Shown here piece by piece: positions 59,613 to 64,000 of a stretch of 64,000 nt of DNA. This stretch comes from Mannheimia granulomatis. Lineage in GTDB: Bacteria > Pseudomonadota > Gammaproteobacteria > Enterobacterales > Pasteurellaceae. A program made the position numbers and the translations under genes. The DNA lies in the NCBI RefSeq assembly GCF_013377255.1, contig NZ_CP016614.1, positions 876,501-940,500 of the forward strand. The letters run 5' to 3'. The notes under the pieces are model-generated. The model had not been told where the DNA came from. It did no database searches and worked only from the letters and a program-made list of their open reading frames with translations. The first letter of the stretch is position 1. The number at the start of each line of letters is the position of its first letter.

Positions 59613-60194
59613 TTAATCTTGGTTAATTCGGCTTGAAATCGCACTTTGTTGATTTTTGTATTTTGCATCTTTGCGGGCATTGTATGGTTTGACTGCATCA
59701 CCACTTAAGATTTCAAAACTTAATGCCCCGATTGCCATATTAGGGCGTAAGGCAAGGGGTAATTTGCCGGCATTAAAAAATTCCAGCACAATTTTACCTT
59801 CCCAACCCGGGTCAATACGGTGTGCGGTAACGTGAACCATTAAGCCTAGCCTTGCTAAAGATGAACGCCCATCCAGCCAGCCGACAATATTTGCCGGTAG
59901 TTTGACGGATTCAAGTGTTGTTGCAAGAGCGAGTTCGCCGGGGTGTAGAAAAAAGGCTTCGCCATCTTCAATAATGATTTCATCGCTCATAACTTTATTG
60001 AGTTGGGCGGCAACTTCTTCTCGTGGACCGCTTAAATCAATATAGGGGGTGTTGTGTTCACGAAATACGCGAAATGAGTTACCTAAACGCACATCAGCAG
60101 TTGCACCGGAAATTTTGTCATCAGCCGGGCGAGGGGTAATGGTAATTTTGCCTTCATCTAGGTAACGTTTAATATCTGTATCACATAAACGCAT
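59613..60194 (-). CDS. dcd: dCTP deaminase
   Basis: 193 residues: MRLCDTDIKRYLDEGKITIT, DVRLGNSFRVF, FFLHPGELALATTLESVKLP, WLDGRSSLARLGLMVHVTAH and RIDPGWEGKIVLEFFNAGKL are the enterobacterial Dcd signatures with the catalytic Glu in HRIDPGWEG-KIVLE. It turns dCTP into dUTP for thymidylate. It starts 9 nt after udk and probably shares its transcript. Confidence 0.97.
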   Translation of the reverse strand: MRLCDTDIKRYLDEGKITITPRPADDKISGATADVRLGNSFRVFREHNTPYIDLSGPREEVAAQLNKVMSDEIIIEDGEAFFLHPGELALATTLESVKLPANIVGWLDGRSSLARLGLMVHVTAHRIDPGWEGKIVLEFFNAGKLPLALRPNMAIGALSFEILSGDAVKPYNARKDAKYKNQQSAISSRINQD

Positions 60195-60203
60195 AGGTCA
60201 CTC

Positions 60204-60851
60204 CTATTTCAGTAGTTGCTTGATTTGTGCTTTGAGGATATCAATCGCAATACGGTTTTTTCCACCTTTTGGCACAATAATATCGGCATATTGCTTAGAT
60301 GGTTCGATAAATTGTAAGAACATCGGGCGAACCGTTTTGCGATATTGGGTAATCACCGAGTCCATTGAGCGACCACGTTCTACCATATCTCGTTGCAAGC
60401 GACGGATAAAGCAGATATCTAATGGTGCATCAACGAAAATTGACACATTGAGTTCATTACGAATTTCTTCATCTGTTAATAACAAAATTCCTTCCAAAAT
60501 AATGATCTTTTTAGGTTCAAAATGACGGGTGGTAGTTTTGCGGTTATGCTCGGTATAATCATATTCAGGGATTTCGATGGCATTACCCTGTTTTAATTGG
60601 CGTAAATGTTCAACCAATAAATGATGATCCATTGAATTAGGGTGGTCATAATTGGTTTTGATGCGTTCTTCCATACTGAGATGAGATTGGTCTTTATAGT
60701 AGGCATCTTCAGAAATAATACCGATATTATCCGTCCCCAATTCGTTTTTTAATTCTTTATAAATGGTTGAAGCAATTAAGCTTTTTCCTGAAGCTGAGGC
60801 TCCGGCAATGGCAATCACAACGCAGGATGGGGTCTGAATAATATTACTCAT
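60204..60851 (-). CDS. udk: Uridine/cytidine kinase
   Basis: 215 residues: P-loop AIAGASASGKSLIASTIYKE, ISEDAYYKDQSHLSMEERIK, TNYDHPNSMDHHLLVEHLRQ, IPEYDYTEHNRKTTTRHFEP and FVDAPLDICFIRRLQRDMVE. It phosphorylates uridine and cytidine in pyrimidine salvage. Upstream of dcd in the same minus-strand operon, so both deal with pyrimidine nucleotides. Confidence 0.97.
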   Translation of the reverse strand: MSNIIQTPSCVVIAIAGASASGKSLIASTIYKELKNELGTDNIGIISEDAYYKDQSHLSMEERIKTNYDHPNSMDHHLLVEHLRQLKQGNAIEIPEYDYTEHNRKTTTRHFEPKKIIILEGILLLTDEEIRNELNVSIFVDAPLDICFIRRLQRDMVERGRSMDSVITQYRKTVRPMFLQFIEPSKQYADIIVPKGGKNRIAIDILKAQIKQLLK

Positions 60852-60955
60852 AAAAAATTTCCTATTAAGTCAAAAGAGTTTCTGCAGAAATTATACCGAA
60901 TTTTTGCAAAATTTTCTGTATAATCGACCGCTTGTTATACATTTTGGAGAAAAAA

Positions 60956-61585
60956 GTGGATATTTTTATTCAAGGTTTTATGGTTTGCTTTGGTTTAATT
61001 GTTTCTATCGGGGCACAAAACGCTTTTTTACTGAAACAAGGTATTTTAAAACAGCACGTTTTTTGGATTGCCTCTCTCTGCTTTTTAGGTGATGTGTTGT
61101 TAATGACTGTTGGCGTATTAGGACTTGGAATGATTATTTCTGAATTGCCGATATTAAGTCTAATTATTTCTCTATTAGGGGCGCTGTTTTTATTGACTTA
61201 TGGCAGCCGTTCTTTTATCAGCGTATTTAAAAGTACAGACTATTTAACGGCAAGTGGAGAAACTGCAACAAGTCTTCAAAAAGCCTTAATGATTACCTTT
61301 GCGATCACTTTTTTAAATCCACATGTTTATATTGATACAGTGGTGATTGTCGGTAGTATTGGAGGAAAATTAAGCTTTGAGGGAAAAATGTATTTTTTAG
61401 CCGGAGCATTGATTTGTTCATTTCTTTGGTTTTTTGGCGTTGGTTATGGGGTAAGGTTACTTTTACCTTATTTTGCTAAACGCAGAACCTGGCAGATCCT
61501 AGATGCCATTACAGGGCTAATTATGTATTTTATTGCCTTTAGTTTGATTGTGTATGCTTATCAGCTAATTGAGCAAATTTTTTAG
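60956..61585 (+). CDS. argO: LysE-family amino acid exporter, ArgO-like
   Basis: 209 residues with six membrane helices: FMVCFGLIVSIGAQNAFLLK, GILKQHVFWIASLCFLGDV, AITFLNPHVYIDTVVIVGSI, IGGKLSFEGKMYFLAGALI. The GAQNAF and NPH-Y-D motifs match LysE/ArgO, exporting arginine or other basic amino acids. GTG at 60956 is the likely start, with GGAGA 5 nt upstream; the earlier TTG at 60932 lies before that site. An uptake signal lies just upstream of it. Confidence 0.88.
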   Translation: MDIFIQGFMVCFGLIVSIGAQNAFLLKQGILKQHVFWIASLCFLGDVLLMTVGVLGLGMIISELPILSLIISLLGALFLLTYGSRSFISVFKSTDYLTASGETATSLQKALMITFAITFLNPHVYIDTVVIVGSIGGKLSFEGKMYFLAGALICSFLWFFGVGYGVRLLLPYFAKRRTWQILDAITGLIMYFIAFSLIVYAYQLIEQIF

Positions 61586-61699
61586 AGAATTAAATTTTTC
61601 ATTGCTGAATAGGTCTATTTTTTGCTATATTTAACGGCAATATTCGCACGATAAAACGTGCCTGATTTATTAAACAATTTTATTTTGACGGATTCTTTT

Positions 61700-62752
61700 A
61701 TGTTTAAAAAATTTTTAGGATTATTTTCAAATGATCTTTCTATCGACCTCGGAACAGCAAATACTTTAGTCTATGTAAAAGGGCAGGGTATTGTATTAGA
61801 TGAGCCTTCAGTTGTTGCGGTCCGCCAAGATAGAATGGGATCATTAAAAAGCATTGCAGCAGTTGGTACTCATGCGAAATTAATGTTAGGTCGTACACCG
61901 AAAAGCATCATGGCAATCCGTCCGATGAAAGATGGCGTAATTGCTGATTTCTTCGTTACAGAAAAAATGTTACAACACTTTATTAAACAGGTTCATAGCA
62001 ATAACTTTATGCGTCCAAGTCCTCGAGTGTTAGTGTGTGTGCCTGCCGGTGCAACGCAAGTAGAACGTCGTGCGATTAAAGAGTCTGCAATTGGTGCCGG
62101 TGCACGTGAGGTATATTTAATTGAAGAACCAATGGCTGCTGCAATCGGTGCCGGCTTACCGGTACACGAAGCAATGGGTTCTATGGTTATTGATATTGGT
62201 GGTGGTACAACTGAAGTTGCAGTACTGTCTTTAAACGGTATTGTGTATTCAACCTCAGTTCGTATTGGTGGCGATAAATTAGATGAAGCGATTATCGCTT
62301 ATGTCCGCCGCCATTTCGGTTCTGCAATCGGTGAAGCTACCGCAGAGCGTATCAAACAAGAAATCGCAAGTGCAAAAATTGAGTCTGATGAAGATGTTAA
62401 AACCATAGAAGTACACGGTCATAACTTGGCAGAAGGTGCTCCACGTACATTTGAATTAAACTCAAAACATGTTTTAGAAGCTATTGAGCAACCATTAAAC
62501 GGTATTGTAGAAGCAGTAAAAGCAGTATTAGAGCAATGCCCTCCTGAGCTAGCAGCGGATATTTTTGAGCGTGGTATGGTCCTAACCGGTGGTGGTGCGT
62601 TATTACATAATTTAGATCGCCTGCTTTCTGATTCAACCGGGGTGCAAGTGATTGTTGCTGAAGATCCGTTAACCTGTGTTGCTCGTGGTGGCGGTAAAGC
62701 GTTAGAAATGATCGATATGCACGGTGGCGATGTGTTTAGTAGCGATGATTAA
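61700..62752 (+). CDS. mreB: Rod-shape determining actin homologue MreB
   Basis: 350 residues: FSNDLSIDLGTANTLVYVKG (phosphate 1), MVIDIGGGTTEVAVLSLNGI (phosphate 2), and RGMVLTGGGALLHNLDRLLS near the end, an actin-fold ATPase. An N-terminal amphipathic segment (MFKKFLGLF) binds the membrane. It guides cell-wall synthesis with MreC and MreD. The ATG at 61700 gives the conserved N-terminus; the longer frame from 61658 is unlikely. First gene of mreBCD. Confidence 0.97.
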   Translation: MFKKFLGLFSNDLSIDLGTANTLVYVKGQGIVLDEPSVVAVRQDRMGSLKSIAAVGTHAKLMLGRTPKSIMAIRPMKDGVIADFFVTEKMLQHFIKQVHSNNFMRPSPRVLVCVPAGATQVERRAIKESAIGAGAREVYLIEEPMAAAIGAGLPVHEAMGSMVIDIGGGTTEVAVLSLNGIVYSTSVRIGGDKLDEAIIAYVRRHFGSAIGEATAERIKQEIASAKIESDEDVKTIEVHGHNLAEGAPRTFELNSKHVLEAIEQPLNGIVEAVKAVLEQCPPELAADIFERGMVLTGGGALLHNLDRLLSDSTGVQVIVAEDPLTCVARGGGKALEMIDMHGGDVFSSDD

Positions 62753-62784
62753 GTATTTTGTCTAAGCAGATATTAAATTGAAAG

Positions 62785-62815
62785 TTGGCAATGGATCTTA
62801 TCTATTGTCAATTTT
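62785..62815 (+). terminator. Hairpin between mreB and mreC, possible attenuator
   Basis: TTGGCAATGGAT, loop CTT, ATCTATTGTCAA: a 12-bp stem with two G-U pairs in RNA, followed by TTTT. The weak T-run suggests partial termination that would give less mreC than mreB. Confidence 0.6.
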
Positions 62816-62854
62816 CATTATATATTCCCATAAATTTCACATAATATTTCTCTA

Positions 62855-63910
62855 ATGAAACCGATTTTTGCTAAAACGCCTTCTTTAGGCATGCGTCTGA
62901 TTATTGCGATAATACTTTCTATTGCGCTTATTCTTTCTGATGGGCGTAGCTCATTGATGATTCAAGCCCGTAATATGCTTGAAACTGCAGTGAGTGGATT
63001 ATATTATTTTGCAAATACTCCTCGCTCAATATTAGATGGCGTTAGTGGCAATTTTATCGATAACAATAAATTGCAAATGGAAAATAATTTATTGAAAGAG
63101 CAATTAAGAGAAAAAAGTGCGGATTTATTATTACTTGATCAGCTTAAAGTGGAAAATCAGCGTTTAAGACTGTTGCTGAGTTCTCCTCTTCGCCAAGATG
63201 AATATAAAAAAATAGCAGAAGTATTGGCTGCCGAAATGGATGCATATCGCCAACAAGTCGTGATAAACCAAGGGCGTTTGGATGGTGCTTTTGTCGGACA
63301 GCCGATTATTGATGAACGAGGTGTGGTAGGTCAGGTCATTTCAGTGGGTGAGAAATCAAGCCGAGTGCTACTTTTAACCGATATCACCCACGCAATTCCT
63401 ATTCAAGTATTACGTAATGATGTACGTGGTATCGCAAATGGTACAGGCGGAAATAATGAACTGGTTGTTGATAACCTGCCACGTTCTATTGATGTGGTGA
63501 AAGGAGATGTATTAGTTACATCAGGTTTGGGAGGGCGTTTCCCAGAAGGTTATCCGGTGGCGATTGTAGAAACTGTTGAAAACGATACCAAAAGCCAATT
63601 TGCACGTATTGTGGCGCGTCCTTTAGCTTCATTTGACAGGCTACGCTATTTACTTTTGCTTTGGCCAACGTCAGAAGAGAAAAATTACAGCCAAAGTTTA
63701 TCGCCGGAACAAGTACGTGAAGTCGTAGAGGAAAGACGTAATAGCATTAATCCTTTTGAACGTTTAAAACAGATGTCGAATAAGAAAGTTGAAGTTCAAT
63801 TAGATGCAAAAGAAGAACAAATAGACGCAGATGAAACTATTGAAAATCCGGCTGAGCAACCGGATATCGAAAATCATGAAAATTATCACACCGAACAAGG
63901 AGCTGAATAA
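62855..63910 (+). CDS. mreC: Cell-shape protein MreC
   Basis: 351 residues: a short cytoplasmic start, one membrane helix (LGMRLIIAIILSIALILS), a coiled coil (NKLQMENNLLKEQLREKSAD) and periplasmic beta domains (VVINQGRLDGAFVGQPIIDE, VSVGEKSSRVLLLTD-type region, GLGGRFPEGYPVAIVETVEN). The C-terminal tail is acidic and low in complexity (DAKEEQIDADETIENPAEQP), longer than in E. coli. It links MreB to PBP2. mreD follows directly. Confidence 0.95.
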   Translation: MKPIFAKTPSLGMRLIIAIILSIALILSDGRSSLMIQARNMLETAVSGLYYFANTPRSILDGVSGNFIDNNKLQMENNLLKEQLREKSADLLLLDQLKVENQRLRLLLSSPLRQDEYKKIAEVLAAEMDAYRQQVVINQGRLDGAFVGQPIIDERGVVGQVISVGEKSSRVLLLTDITHAIPIQVLRNDVRGIANGTGGNNELVVDNLPRSIDVVKGDVLVTSGLGGRFPEGYPVAIVETVENDTKSQFARIVARPLASFDRLRYLLLLWPTSEEKNYSQSLSPEQVREVVEERRNSINPFERLKQMSNKKVEVQLDAKEEQIDADETIENPAEQPDIENHENYHTEQGAE

Positions 63911-64000
63911 ATGAGAGCAAATCCGATTTTTCAGCTATTGGTGTTAATTGCCATTTTTGTTGTTTCATTTGTATTGGAAATCATGCCTTGGCCTATTGGT
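63911..64000 (+). CDS. mreD: Start of MreD (partial)
   Basis: The ATG at 63911 follows the mreC stop without a gap. The 30 visible codons give MRANPIFQLLVLIAIFVVSF and VLEIMPWPIG, the N-terminal helix and conserved L-x-I-M-P-W-P of MreD. The rest is beyond the window. Confidence 0.9.
   Translation, partial: MRANPIFQLLVLIAIFVVSFVLEIMPWPIG

Overview
The window is a Pasteurellaceae chromosome segment. More than twenty copies of ACAAGCGGT/ACCGCTTGT, often followed by A/T tracts with TTTTGCAAA, are the DNA-uptake signal of the Actinobacillus pleuropneumoniae / Mannheimia / Bibersteinia branch. The AT-rich composition and the gene content (glgBXCAP, fruBKA, UPF families) agree. I cannot name the species from the window alone.

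Region 1 (1-11439) is the integrase-proximal part of a prophage or prophage-like element inserted at the 3' end of tRNA-Arg(TCT). Read leftward from the tRNA, its control region is collinear with phage lambda: int, xis-like gene, a long early operon with ssb, a leader with a boxA-like site, an oL-like operator cluster, a pair of genes where lambda carries rexA/rexB, the cI-like repressor, an oR-like operator cluster and cro. Both operator clusters share one motif, ATATC-N5-GATAT. Accessory modules are a DUF4365 nuclease-like gene translationally coupled to an unknown partner, a HigBA-type toxin-antitoxin pair, a Panacea (DUF4065) antitoxin coupled to a small membrane protein, and three similar promoter-terminator cassettes. 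The third cassette leads into a C4-type antisense RNA in front of a KilA-N (antirepressor-like) gene. The far end of the element lies outside the window.

Region 2 (11440-24350) holds tRNA-Arg, tRNA-Pro, folD, thiI, a TonB-dependent heme/hemoglobin-type receptor, hpf, lpxL, dapA, the ABC-F gene yheS, marC, moeA-moeB and tRNA-Asn. Region 3 (24351-35434) holds yfbV, the yciC-yciB-yciA-yciI cluster, glnE, yacL, yihI-DUF2489-hemN and lptD.

Region 4 (35549-45283) is mostly minus strand: ppc, a lemA/TPM-domain cluster and the fructose PTS operon fruB-fruK-fruA, with a plus-strand FKBP-like gene and a probable IS3-type end remnant between them. The fruB-glgB intergenic region carries two CRP-like sites and two LacI-family-type operators.

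Region 5 (45570-64000) holds the glycogen operon glgB-glgX-glgC-glgA-glgP, trmJ, pntAB, a 51-residue DUF1328 gene, dcd, udk, argO, mreB, mreC and the start of mreD. Apart from the prophage, this is ordinary housekeeping content. The most interesting biology is the prophage control and accessory region: the rex-position gene pair, the C4-type RNA and the repeated regulatory cassettes.
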